Shown: positions 25,971-37,900 of the stretch, in pieces | Position numbering within the stretch: position 1 is the stretch's first letter | Layout: each line of letters starts with the position of its first letter | From: Apricaphanius iberus | Lineage: Eukaryota; Chordata; Actinopteri; Cyprinodontiformes; Aphaniidae | Direction of reading: 5' to 3' | DNA: 64,000 nucleotides | NCBI GenBank assembly: GCA_028564705.1 | Contig: JAPXFQ010000494.1 | Span: 3,160,996 to 3,224,995 of the forward strand | Translations under genes and position numbers: made by a program | Notes under the pieces: generated by a model | Database searches by the model: none | Seen by the model: only the letters and a program-made list of their open reading frames with translations | Told to the model about the DNA's origin: nothing

Positions 25971-26261
25971 CTGGCTAATTTATTAAAACAATACACAATT
26001 AGTAGTTTGAATTGCTGCAAAGCTGTATATAAAACTGTGTTGTTACTGCTCCGTTAGCCAACACCACTACATTTATTCTTCTTTTTATCCAGATTTGTAC
26101 AGTTATTATTATTACCACCTGGTTTGCCTTAAAGTTAAGATGAATATAAATGCTTATATTTCCATTTTAGCAGAATGTGTATTCAGGTTAAGATGACAAT
26201 TGGATGTAATTTTTTATTGTTATTTTTAAACATTGTACTTTATGTGAATGCATATTCTTTG

Positions 26262-26545
26262 GGGCTGCAAAGTTGCACAGTTGGTACCTTGCAGCAAGAA
26301 GGCCTGGATTCAAATCATGGTGTCGGTTTCCACAACTAAAAAACCTCACTGTTAGATTAATTGGTGCTGCTAAATTGTATGAGTGTGTGCACGCATGGTT
26401 GTTTGTTCTGTGTGTCTCTGGGTAGCCCTGTGATGGACTGTTGAAATGTCCACGGTGGAGCCGCCATCTTTTGCCCGATGAACGCTGGAGATAGGAACCT
26501 GCTCCCCCACAACCCTACAGAGGTTGGAGGGTTATAGACAATGGA
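26262..26545 (+). repeat. Common fish interspersed repeat
   Basis: It contains GGGGCTGCAAAGTTGCACAG, CTTGCAGCAAGAAGGCCTGG, AGATTAATTGG and CCCTGTGATGGACTG, and ends in ATGGATAGATGGA. It is the same family as 2236-2415. Confidence 0.6.
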
Positions 26546-27820
26546 TAGATGGACTCCATGTTCTTCGTTTGCGAAAAAAAAAAAAAACTAGAAAAGCACT
26601 TGCAGAGCACAAACCTCCACCAGGGAAATTAAATCAGTTGTTTCTGGTCCCATTTTGGGCATTTTCTGAAAATGTCATCAAGATCCCTCCATAACGTTTT
26701 GAGTTATGCTAACAGAGAGGCACAGAAACATTACTGTACTTCCTGGTGTGGGCTATAAGTTTAGTGTATAACTAACATCGGAGAAGACTTACTAATTTTT
26801 TTGCAACAGTCAAAGTGATGTCCCTTTTATGCTAATTTTGAATAAATAATAAATAAAAACATATTGGCCCTTGGGGAGGTCTGCACTCTGAGTGCTTTTC
26901 TAGTTAACACATGTCCTTGTAAAGTTGATTCAGCATGATGAAGTAACTTTGAAAGCATGGATCTCCACAGTGTAAAACAATTAGTATTTTAGAAACATAT
27001 GTATGTATGCATTGTGATGGACTGGTGACTGACAGCCCACCCACCCACCACCACCATGTCATTGAAGGATAAGCAGCATAGATGTTGGATGGATGTGATG
27101 ACTCAATCATCCCATGTATGTATGGCAACATGGTATGCCAGTATGATCAAGGGGAATTTGTTGATTAAATGTTATTAATTCAATAAAGTACTTTTTTGCA
27201 TACTGACCCACTTGTACTTTTTTTTTTTTTTTTGTGAAACAGATTCTAAAGGTGTTATAAATGTATAGCCTTCGTAATCTATGCTACTGTCAAAATTAAG
27301 TCCTTTGAAATTTAATGCATGAGTAAATTCTATATATCGGGGCAAAAATGTATTCAGCAGCTACAAATTGTGGAAGCTGTCTGTAATTTTCATCATAAGG
27401 CGTGTTTCCAATAACAGAACCTTAGGGTAATTTAACCTAATCTTTTTCTGATGGGGTAATCTTTGTGTGCTCCTCTCAGCCACTGTGTCTCCATACCCTA
27501 TTGGCCCTCTTAAGCTTGGTTTATGCTTGCCGCGTCTGCGAGGTCTGCACGGCTCCACGCGGCCAAATTACGTCATTTCAGCAACCACGCCTCTCAGCGC
27601 GGCCTCCTCTCGCCCCAAAATTTCCACACCGCGCACCTAGGAAAATTTTTAACTACTCGGACGGTCCCGCACGGAAAAACATGGCGGACTGGCAAGAGCT
27701 CATATTGCCAGAGGTTCGTAAATAAAGATCTTTATGATTCGGCCGATAGAGAGCAATGTGATCAACTGTATTTTAATGGACGAGAGGAATGTTCATGCGG
27801 CAAGCATTAACCAAGGTTTA
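26546..27820. other. Duplicated 3' flank of gene B, then intergenic
   Basis: About 26800-27240 aligns with 43021-43390 downstream of gene C (CAGTCAAAGTGATGTCC, TATGTATGGCAAC, ATTCAATAAA). At 27510-27700 there is a GC-richer block (GCGTCTGCGAGGTCTGCACG) that looks like the end of another DNA element; its frames are not supported as genes. Confidence 0.5.
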
Positions 27821-28209
27821 TGGTGCATTCAGACCGCAAGCTTTGTTAGCGTCAAGCAATGCTAATAAAGCGACTAATTCTACGCATATACACAGAAGAT
27901 ACATGTTTAAGCTGAAGCTTGCAGGTGGACCTTTCTCTTCTGGATGTTCTAAACACTTGTTGGTTGGCTAGGCAGCGTTTACGTCAGGCAACGTCACTAC
28001 ACTGAGACGCTCTGATTGTTTGTGGTGCGTTAAGACTGTCAAAAGTTTAACTAGCTGAACTTCTGCATTGCTAACGTTATGCGCTTTGAAGCTTGAAACG
28101 TTAACAGAGCCAAAGTGACGCTCCTCCAATGGCCTCAACCATAGACTTAACATCTTAACGTAATCTTGACGCTGCTGACGCTGACAAAACCTGTCGTTTG
28201 AACGCACCA
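27821..28209. mobile_element. Non-autonomous PIF/Harbinger-like element
   Basis: The ends TGGTGCATTCAGACC and GTTTGAACGCACCA are inverted and flanked by TTA on both sides (27818-27820, 28210-28212). A 3-bp TTA/TAA duplication fits PIF/Harbinger. There is no transposase. A sister copy is at 59694-60112. Confidence 0.75.
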
Positions 28210-28399
28210 TTAAGGTAACAGCTAAAGATATCCACAAATTACGACTGTTTCAGCAGCAAGTAGCAACAAAAAGGCGCCTAGAGCAGCAGAAATAATAGCA
28301 TCGACATGGAGGAAGCGGGCCTTTTCGCTGTGTTTCTGTTTCATCTGACTCAATCGGGCAATACTGAGTACATAACCCCAATCAGGTACTCTGTTGGTT

Positions 28400-30760
28400 C
28401 ATGAAATGGCCTTGAAAACAGTCCTGTTGGCTTGATGAAGTGGACAATGTGATGCAAAATACGTCATTATTTTTGATGACTTTAAATTGGTTTGAGAAAT
28501 CATGTAGAAACACAAAGAAATAACAAAACCTTTCTAAATGACACAACTATCAAGTAAAGCAACTTATATAACAGGATATTCTCAAACCTTAATGATTTAA
28601 TACTGACAAATAAACCTGAGAGAATAGTTAAAACATAATATAATCACAGGCATTTTTGGCATAATTTAACCCTAGAAATTTGACAAAAGCAAGTTACAAG
28701 AATGAAAATCCAGTGACTAGTAAATTGGTATCACTTTTATCGCAAAGAAAGATTTACAACTGGTTGAAAAAGATTTAAAACAAAGTGGGCAGACATCCTG
28801 GAGAAAAAAAATCTTGTGGACACAGCTGTCATGATCTTATGTCGACTGGAAATGACATCTTAAACAAATATACTAAATATAAGCAAAGAAAGCAACATGC
28901 AAAACGAGATTTGCCATGGTTTAAAAAAACTATTTGGGATATGATGAAAAAGTGAGATGTGGCGCTAAAAACATTCCTCAAATCTGAACTAACAACGGAT
29001 CGATTCGCCTTTACAAGTCAAAGAAATAAAGTTACAGCTGAGCTTAAAAATGCCAAAGCCAATTTTTTTTTTTTTAGCAATCATCGGAAAAGTCAAAGTG
29101 TGAGAATATCCATCTCAAAATTAATTGAAAATTGTTGAATATTTTGCAATAGCAACACATTTTAATGAATATTTTTTTTAAATGCAAATATGGAAATATA
29201 TAAATAAATATGCAAAAACTGGCTCATAATTTTCAAATTGTTCATCCCCCTCTCATAATCAGTGGCAAATCAGATTTTGATCTTAGTCAAATAACTAAAA
29301 CTAAAGTTGAAGAAATAATTACTGTGCTAAACAGCAGCAAAGCAAAAGCTATTTATGGACTTGATACTTCTTTTCTTAAACAATATAGGGACATCTCTGA
29401 TCCGTTCACAACAATAATCAATCAGTGAATTAGTGAGGGGATTTTTTTTCCAGCAGCCCTAAAACCTGCGATTGCCACCCCTATATTTAAGTCTGGTGAC
29501 AAACAAGAAATGAACAATTATTGTCCAATAAGCATCCTTCTAGCAGCCTCAAAGTGCTCGATAAGACAGTGGTGGAGCAACTTACCTCCCACTTTGACTC
29601 ACAAGAGCTCTTAAATCCAATGTAATTTGTTTTCAGATGGAAGTACTTAACAGACTCTGCCTGTTCCTACTTCCTGAAAACTTTCAGGGCATATGTGGAT
29701 CAGGGAAGGGTGGTGGGAGTGATCTTCCTTGATCTGCATAAAGCTTTTGACACCGTCAACCACCAGATACTATACAGTAAATTAAATAAATATAGTCTCA
29801 CTGAGCACACAAAAACTGGATAATATCTTATTTGAGCGACCCAAATCAGCGTGTACGAGTATATAACATCCAATCTGCGTTTAGAGCCACCTTAATGGGA
29901 GTGCCGCAAGGCTCTGTGTTGGTACCCTTGCTTTTATATAAATGACTTTTTATATAAATGACCAACTACAGTGTGCTCTGACGTTGACGTTATCTTGACG
30001 TTTTCTTTACTTTTGGGAAAAACGAGCTGGAGGTTGAGATGAGATGAAAAAAAATTGCAGAATGGTTGCAGAGGTCATGCCTGACCTTAAATGTTGATAA
30101 AACAATGTTTTTTTTCTCCAAATAAATGTAAATTACAAAAAAATTTACAAAATGTTTAGCTCAAAATACTTAGGTCTAATACTTGATTCAAACCTTGATT
30201 TTAAAAGTCACCTAAAAAAAACGTGGTAACAAATTGAAATGTAACTTGACGAACTATAAACATATTATAAACTCATTAAATACAGAGGCCTCACATACCT
30301 ACCTCAACACTATGATTGTTCCACATTTTCTGTATTGCATGTCTAATTGGTCTCAGGTGTGTATAACATCGTTAAAACCACTTGAATCATTATATAAAAG
30401 GGCTATAAAAAATACATGATAAAAAGCGTCTTCAGTACCATCACTGTAAAGTACAAAGTAAATATAACATTCTGAGTTTCGAAAACCTTATTAAATATAA
30501 TCAAATTTCTGCCCTGTTTAAAACAATCCATAACATCGCTGCTCCCCCATTGAGAAAATGTTGTTCCAAACGAAATTATCTCATGCTCAATCTATTGTAC
30601 ATTTACACACCTGACCAAACAGTGGTTATAATCAAAGTAGACCTGCATACCTTGAATGACTGTGATATGAACGCTGTAAACTGTGAGTGAGTGAATGATG
30701 GATAGTGCTTTTATGGTGTGAGCTTCTATGTATTATTCTGTATATATTTTATGAACTTTT
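28400..30760 (+). mobile_element. Degenerate LINE (jockey/CR1/L2-like)
   Basis: The + strand frames hold reverse transcriptase pieces: PAIATPIFKSGDKQEMNNY (about 29450), VGVIFLDLHKAFDTVNHQ (about 29710-29770, the first catalytic Asp block), and GVPQGSVL (about 29900). A C-terminal piece (30234-30419) has YLNTMIVPHFLYC and LYKRAIKN. Many stops and frameshifts are present, so it is inactive. It lies between genes B and C. Confidence 0.75.
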
Positions 30761-30865
30761 GTAAGTATAACATCAACCTGACCATAATACATTTTAATTT
30801 CAGTCTGTTGTAAAGTAACCATGTTTGGCAGTAATAGAGGTCAAACATTTACTGTCGGCAAACTT

Positions 30866-31130
30866 TAGGCAAGGCAATTTTATTTTACCTCAATATGGAG
30901 CTATCACATCTCTGATGTATCAGATTGACTATTAAGGGCTTTAGGAGTAGAAGAATTTTCTTAAAAATAAATCTTATGGATTTAAAAGGGGAGACATTCA
31001 AAGGAAGCAAAGACCGGAAGAAATGTGATCTCTTTCTAATATTCATCAGAGCTATCAGTGATTCCTTCTGAATCCGGCTCACGTTAAGTTCATTATGAAT
31101 AAATCTTCTGTCATACGTGAAGACTAAAAA
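30866..31130 (-). repeat. Fish LINE tail, reverse orientation
   Basis: It starts with TAGGCAAGGCAATTTTATTT, the reverse of the tail at 15423 and 43018; the rest is AT-rich and weakly recognisable. Confidence 0.45.
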
Positions 31131-31172
31131 ATGCACAGAAGCTTTTACATAAGGCATAAAGCCATATATAGG

Positions 31173-31173
<1 letters not shown>

Positions 31174-31247
<74 letters not shown>

Positions 31248-31253
31248 TATATA
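31174..31253. repeat. (AT)n microsatellite
   Basis: About 40 AT units with one AC interruption near its end. Confidence 0.95.
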
Positions 31254-31544
31254 CTCATTCATTTATTTGTTTGCTTATTTAAAATAGAAAGTAGCCCCAC
31301 TTATATTTGCCATTTATTTGTTCCATATAATATTATCCCCAGGAATAGTAAATTTCTTTTCTTTTTTATCTTTAAAGTAATTTATTAATTCGCAGAGTTG
31401 GCATTTATATATTGTTCTGTTTGCTATATTACATATGCTGTTTGGATGAGGTAATGTGATATTATATATTTTAAATCCATTTCTTTTTAGTCATTTAGTA
31501 TTGCAAATGACGTTGGAGACTAGATGCCGCTGAGCCCAAACCAG

Positions 31545-31954
31545 GAACGTAGTTTACCCGGAACGGTTCTTTAAGAAGTCGTTTAAGACGGTGGTTTCCT
31601 GCACTGAACCTCCTAAGCGTTTTGCTTGCTAAGTAAGCTACGGAATTTGGGTAAAACAATCGAAACTGATAGTGACGGGAGGTAGGTTGGAGTCGCCTGA
31701 AAAAGTAAGACTAAAACCCTAAATCACTTCGCATTAACTCGTTTTTAAAATAGAGATCGTTTTCATTTCCGAGTGTTAATTTAAAGTAGTATACGCTAAT
31801 TCATATGGCGGGCTGTTAAACTTCACTTCCGTGTTTTGTTTTTTCTTCTCTTTCTCTCCAAGTGTAGCTGTAATGGACGCTTTCGCTCTCTTTCTGATTT
31901 TAGCAGACAGGCTGTTCTGTTATCCAAGACAAGAGGAGGACGCCTAGAACCACC
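31545..31954 (+). promoter_or_regulatory. Promoter and 5' UTR of FBA gene C
   Basis: It is homologous to 19345-19858. The ETS-type CACTTCCG begins near 31823, about 132 bases before the ATG. A possible non-coding exon ends at a GTAAGA near 31703, with an acceptor (GATTTTAG) near 31903. It lacks a TATA box. Confidence 0.6.
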
Positions 31955-34900
31955 ATGGATACCACACACAGCGACAATTTAGCTGCGGCGTCACAGAGTT
32001 CTGGTGAACATGTAAGTCCTGCTGGTGAAACACTGAGCGACTCATGAAAGCTGTGATTTCACATTACAACTATTGCCCCATTTCAACTAGTGCCAGACCA
32101 GCACGGTACGGAACGGGACGCTTTGGCATGTTTCCATTACCTGCCTTCGTTACGAGCCGACCCCTTTTTTCGGACTACATCTGCCTTGGTTCCAAGCGTG
32201 CTGAAACGACCCTAAACGCCCACCTTTGGACTGATTGGTCCGGTAATATGATATCCCTATCAATCCTACAGCAGCCGTAGCTACTGATTGGAGTCTGGAA
32301 TTGCTTGTCTCAGAGTAAACTATACTTTGAAGTTTCAAATAAGCAACACTCTGCAGTTAACTTCAAGCAGCCTAAAATTAAGAAGAAATCAGTTTGAGTC
32401 ACGAATTATATATGTTTTAAACAACGTGGGGATCTTGTAAGTACCCAGATAGCACACGTACGTCTTGCCGACGTCGGCCCAAGGATGGACGTCGGCCCTA
32501 TAATTTTTACCATCTGTCAAGCATCGGCCCATGGGCACATTTCTCATACATAGCCCCTGCTCATCAAACATCTCTGCTGCGTCGGCTTTAAGTCGGCCCC
32601 AGATCTACCCACACACGGAAGACCCTAGAAGGCGGGACCTATCCTATCAGTTGCAGTCCAGGGGTGTCGTCGGTGTGAATTTCAGAGTTTCAGGTAAGCC
32701 ACAAATTGCCAAAAAAAGTAATTTCTTGTACTCTGTGAGAGTTAAACGTTTCCGGTGATATATGTACAAGTTTTTCTACAGCTGACACCAATGAAAGGTT
32801 AAGTCCTATTGTTTTTCCTCCATTGTGTTATCTGGTTGGAAAAAGGTAGAAGTGTGCCGATCGGCTGTCATATTCTGAAATCTTTGTTTCGACATCCTGT
32901 TCTCTTATCGCATATATGTTAGGTTACTGTCGGGATGTATCTTGTTGTACGAAGTCAATTTGGTTTCTAGCATCATAGAAAGGAGACTGAAACTGAACCT
33001 CCTTTACACTAGAACGGCCACTAAAACGGTTTGCTACGTATTGGACGGTTCATGCCTCCTCGTCTTCCATTCATTTCTGATTGTGGACACCTCGGTATTA
33101 TTCCACTGATACCATGGTCATTTACGAAGGAAAGAAATATTAGGTAAATTATTATTACGTTAATGTTGTTTTTTAACCGTTAAAATTGTACGTTTTTCTA
33201 AAGAAACGGCTGAGTGGGCTATCTGCCGTTGTGATGCGTTGCCAAGGCAACTGCTGATACGTCAGTCAGGATGTGTTCCCCCCACAGTAATTAGTTATAA
33301 AAAGTAAAAAATATTCTTTTTTGGATCATCATTTTTTTATAAGTAGCCTATTGGTCAAACAACCAAACTGTATCAGATGCTCAAATGTTTTTTATAATTT
33401 GCAATATTTTCAACCGTATATACATTAGTTGTATTCATGTTAATAATAATGCATCAGTTTTATATAGTGCTTTTCAAGACACCCAAACACGCTTTACATT
33501 ACTGAATGCACTATTCATTCACTCACATTAATACTGCTACCCTGGGACAGACTGAACACCACCAATCATTCATAGTCAATCATGAACCAGCTATGCTTTT
33601 ACTGGAGGAAAAGAGCGTGAAGTGTCTTGCCCAGGGACACAGAAACAGATTTCCAGGAGTGATTCCCAAGAGGGATTTGAACCGTCAATCTTCCTATCAT
33701 TGTATGACCATCTGAGCTAGCTGAATCCTGTTGTAAGATTTCAATAAATATGACTTTAGTCAATGGAAATTCATATTTCATTTATTTATAACAACAAAAT
33801 TTGAGGTCAAAACATGGCATCTCCAAATGTGACGAACACGGGTGTTGTGTTTTACTTGCTCCTCCAGAAGGTGAGGAAGAGAAAGAGTTTAGATGAGGAA
33901 GAGATGTCAGCGGCCAGAACAGCAGAGGGACTCGGAGCTGTGTAAAAAACAACAAAAACACACTTAGAAAGTATATATCTGTGTGTGTAGAAGGTGTTTG
34001 TGTGTGATGTTATGGAAATAAACAAAAACAATGACAGCCATCAATAAAACAGTATGTGTATTTTTCCATAGCACACAATATTGTCCTGTTTTCAGTGTCA
34101 GCCAATTCAAATGCTTGCCCATCCCAGCAATTAGCAGACGACAGGCAGGGTAAACCCTGGACAGATCGCCAGTCTATCGCAGGGCTAGCTGTTGTAAATT
34201 CTAATTCAAAAATAATGTTTTAGTATCAGTCAAAATCATAGCATTAACTTAATCAAAAGACTTACTTATAGCTCTAAAGTCCTTGGCCTCAGCCTTCTCC
34301 CTTCCACCCTATCCTTGCTTAGCCGGAGCCAGTTCTGGATTGCTGCTTCCACTTCAGCCTGTGTGGTTTGTGGAAAGGACCCATTTCTAAGAACCAAGGC
34401 TGCAAGAAAAAAACAAAACAAAACAAGAGTTAGGCTAAACCTAAGCTGGTCAGTGTTAGAGTTAGTCATTAACCCCAAGAAATAAAATTTTGTCAGGATT
34501 GAAGCAGTAGTGGACATAAATGCAGGCATTCTCGAAAGGATTTAATATACAGAGACAAGTAGAAAATTGACGATCAACTCAAGCCTAAACAAAGACACTG
34601 AACAAAGTATAAATAGAGGGATCACAGTGTATCATTCAAACTGAAAAACAGTTGTAGTAATACTTACTTAGTAGAATATCATGACTGTCTGCCCTTGATT
34701 CCAGTCTTCTGTCTCCTCCCACATCAATTCAATTTGGTAGCAAGATCAGGGGAAAACAATTTGTGGCATACACGCCACACTTTTTAAAACTGATTTCCCC
34801 CTAATTATGGCCAGTTCTGCAATCTTAGGAAAATAAGAGAACAAATCAAGTGTTACCAAACAATGTAAATTCATGTCTTTCACATATGCCTGTGTTAATC

Positions 34901-37900
34901 TGGAACACATTACTTTGAAAATCTTAACTGGATTTTTGCTCATTTGCTACGGTTGAAAATATTTCAACTTATAAAAAACATTTGAGCATCTGATACAGTT
35001 TGGTTGTTTGACCAATAGGCTATTTATAAAAAATGATGATCCAAAAAAGAATATTTTTTACTTTTTATAACTAATTACTGTGGGGGGAACACATCCTGAC
35101 TGACGTAACAGCAGTTGCCTTGGCAACGCATCACAACGGCAGATAGCCCACTCAGCCGTTTCTTTAGAAAAACTTACAATTTTATCGGTTAAAAAACAAC
35201 ATTAACGTAATAATAATTTACCTAATATTTCTTTCGTTCGTAAATGACCATGGTATCAGTGGAATAATACCGAGGTGTCCACAATCAGAAATGAATGGAA
35301 GACGCTGAGGCATGAACCGTCCAATACGAAGCAAACAGTTTTAGTGGCCGTTCTAGTGTAAAGGAGGTTCAGTTTCAGTCTCCTTTCTATGATGCTAGAA
35401 ACCACATTGACTTCATACAACAAGATACATGCCGACAGTAACCTGACCTATATGCGATAAGAGAACAGGATGTCGAAACAAAGATTTCAGAATATGATAG
35501 CCGATCGGCACACTTCTTTTCCAACCAGATAACGCAATGGAAGAAAAACAACAGGACTTTCATTGGTGTCGGCTGTAGAAAAACTTGTACATATATCACC
35601 GGAAACGTTTAACTTTCACAGAGTACAAGAAATTACTTTTTTTTTTGGCAATTTGTGGCTTACCTGAAACTCTGAAATTCACACCGACGACACCCCTGGA
35701 CTGCAACTGATAGGATAGGTCCCGCCTTCTGGGGTCTTCCGTGTGTGGGTAGATCTGGGGCCGACTTAAAGCCGACGCAGCAGAGATGTTTGATGAGCAG
35801 GGGCTATGTATGAGAAATGTGCCCATGGGCCGATGCTTGACAGATGGTAAAAATTATAGGGCCGACGTCCATCCTTGGGCCGACGTCGGCAAGACGTACG
35901 TGTGCTACCTGGGTAGATTATTGAATCCATATATTTCATCAGGTTGACTGAATGGGTTGTGCTGGTGACTCCCACCCCGTAGGTGCAGGTTCAGATCCTG
36001 CAGCTGCGGTGCTGAAAGTCTTTTTCACAGTAGGTTCAGGTTCATAGACATTCTTCCTGGTCTCAGAAAATACTTAGTTTTAGATAAAAAACTAGCAATT
36101 TAAATTGCTTTAGGTTTGTTTCAGGTTTTGTATTTCAATAACTGAAACCAAAAACACAATTTTAATGGCAGAACAATAATTTTAATTTGAGATTTTTCAA
36201 TGCAGTATTTCTTCTATTTATTTTTGTGTCAAAATATGATTCTGACTAATATTAAACAATTGCCAAACCCCTCTTGTTTTACAGGATTAAAGGTTCAGAA
36301 TAGAGGGTGAATAGTCACAGAAACACTTGGATGTAGGGCTGGGTGATTTGGCTTTAAAATTAAATCTCAGATTTTTGATAGTGGTAACCACCCCTCCTAC
36401 TAAAAACTGGAAAACGTCAATCTTTTGAAAATAGAAGTATTGAATAGTTTTCCCTTTTTACAGCTAAAATAGGAAGGGAAAGTTCAGACGGCCATTTAAA
36501 TCTTGTGTTTTCCCCAGTGACCTGTTACTCACCCAGGGTTAAGTCGTTGAATTACAGGAATATAGTTAAGATAACGGCTCAAAAAACATTTTTAATAGCA
36601 CTTACTCATATTAATATCGATGGATTACATTGAATCAAATCTGATCGAATTGTACCATGATGATCTATTGAGAATTGGAATTTAGTTTCTTTCTCTCCGT
36701 TCTCCATTAAGCAATTATTGACAGGGACAGGGAATAAAGATTTCTTTATGCATAATTTATTCTATTCCATAAGATAGACTTATTTTAAGACAAAGGCAAA
36801 TATTAACAACTTTTAGGGGGTTATCCGGGAAGAAGGATGCTTGAAGCAACAAGCTCTGATTTTTAATTCTCCATCAATCTAATGCACTTACAGAGTCTGG
36901 TATGGCTCTATTGAGCGGTTTGATCACAGGTCAGTTGTTTCAAAATACTCCTATTTTCTGTGCGGCTTTAACTTTCTGTCGGCATTTTTTATACAGCACA
37001 GGTAAAATGTGGCTAAAATGTGTTCGTGAGATTGAATCCTAGCCTATTTATCATTCTTATCAAAGCAACCCCTTGGACATTAAACCCGTTATAGCACGAG
37101 TTATTTCCATGTGCCGCTTTTATTTTCGTAAGGAGCAATTCTTTCAAACAGCTCGGTCAGCGATCCACGTCGTCTGGAAGTTTGTTTACTGGAAATTGAA
37201 ACACTGGTGGCGGTCAGTTTAGCCGTGCAGCTCTCATATATGGTGGTGTAATGTTCTTAGTTGTTGATAAAGTTTTGTAGTGTATCTCGTGAGGCAGCAA
37301 GGCGGGTTCTGCATTACCTGGCTTTGCACAGCATCAACGTTTTCATAACCGATATAATTTCTCACAACTGATGTACTGTTCCTCTTTGGTACCAACTATT
37401 GTGCAGCATTGGATTCTGTTAAGCTTTAAAACATTTTATAACAGGTTAAAGTGCTACGTTTCCTTCTCTCTCTGCATTGTTTGAGCTGTTTGCAAGTCAC
37501 TTGACTTTACCAGATATGTTTACATCAAGTCAAATCGCAGCCTTTGCGATTAGGGAATCGCATTTTATCAAATTGCGATTTAATTGCAAATGCAATTAAT
37601 CGTTCAGCCCTAATACCGATCCGATACTATTTGTGACAGTGTGGAGGTCCTGTCACTATGGCTCCGATAGATCATGTGCCCTGGCTGCTTGGCCACAGGG
37701 ATATCCCTTTGGCTGACTGGTTAGCGCACATGACCTTCACCTGGGAGTCGTGGGATTGAATCCCGCCTGGGTCCTTGTTGTGTACCTTGCCACATATTAT
37801 TGAATTAATTAACTGTATAACTTCTGGTGCCTTTCTTGAAGAGACTAAAGGCACCAGATTTTACAAACTAAACCTAACTGATAGAAAAATAGCAGATTAC

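Noticed and set aside
34266..34529. An intact transposase in the long-TIR element
   Set aside because: Only a short fragment (EVEAAIQNWLRLSKDR) looks coding; no catalytic motif could be seen.
37700..37775. A functional tRNA gene
   Set aside because: The A- and B-box-like words are present, but the acceptor stem does not pair and a variant recurs at 54180 as a repeat.
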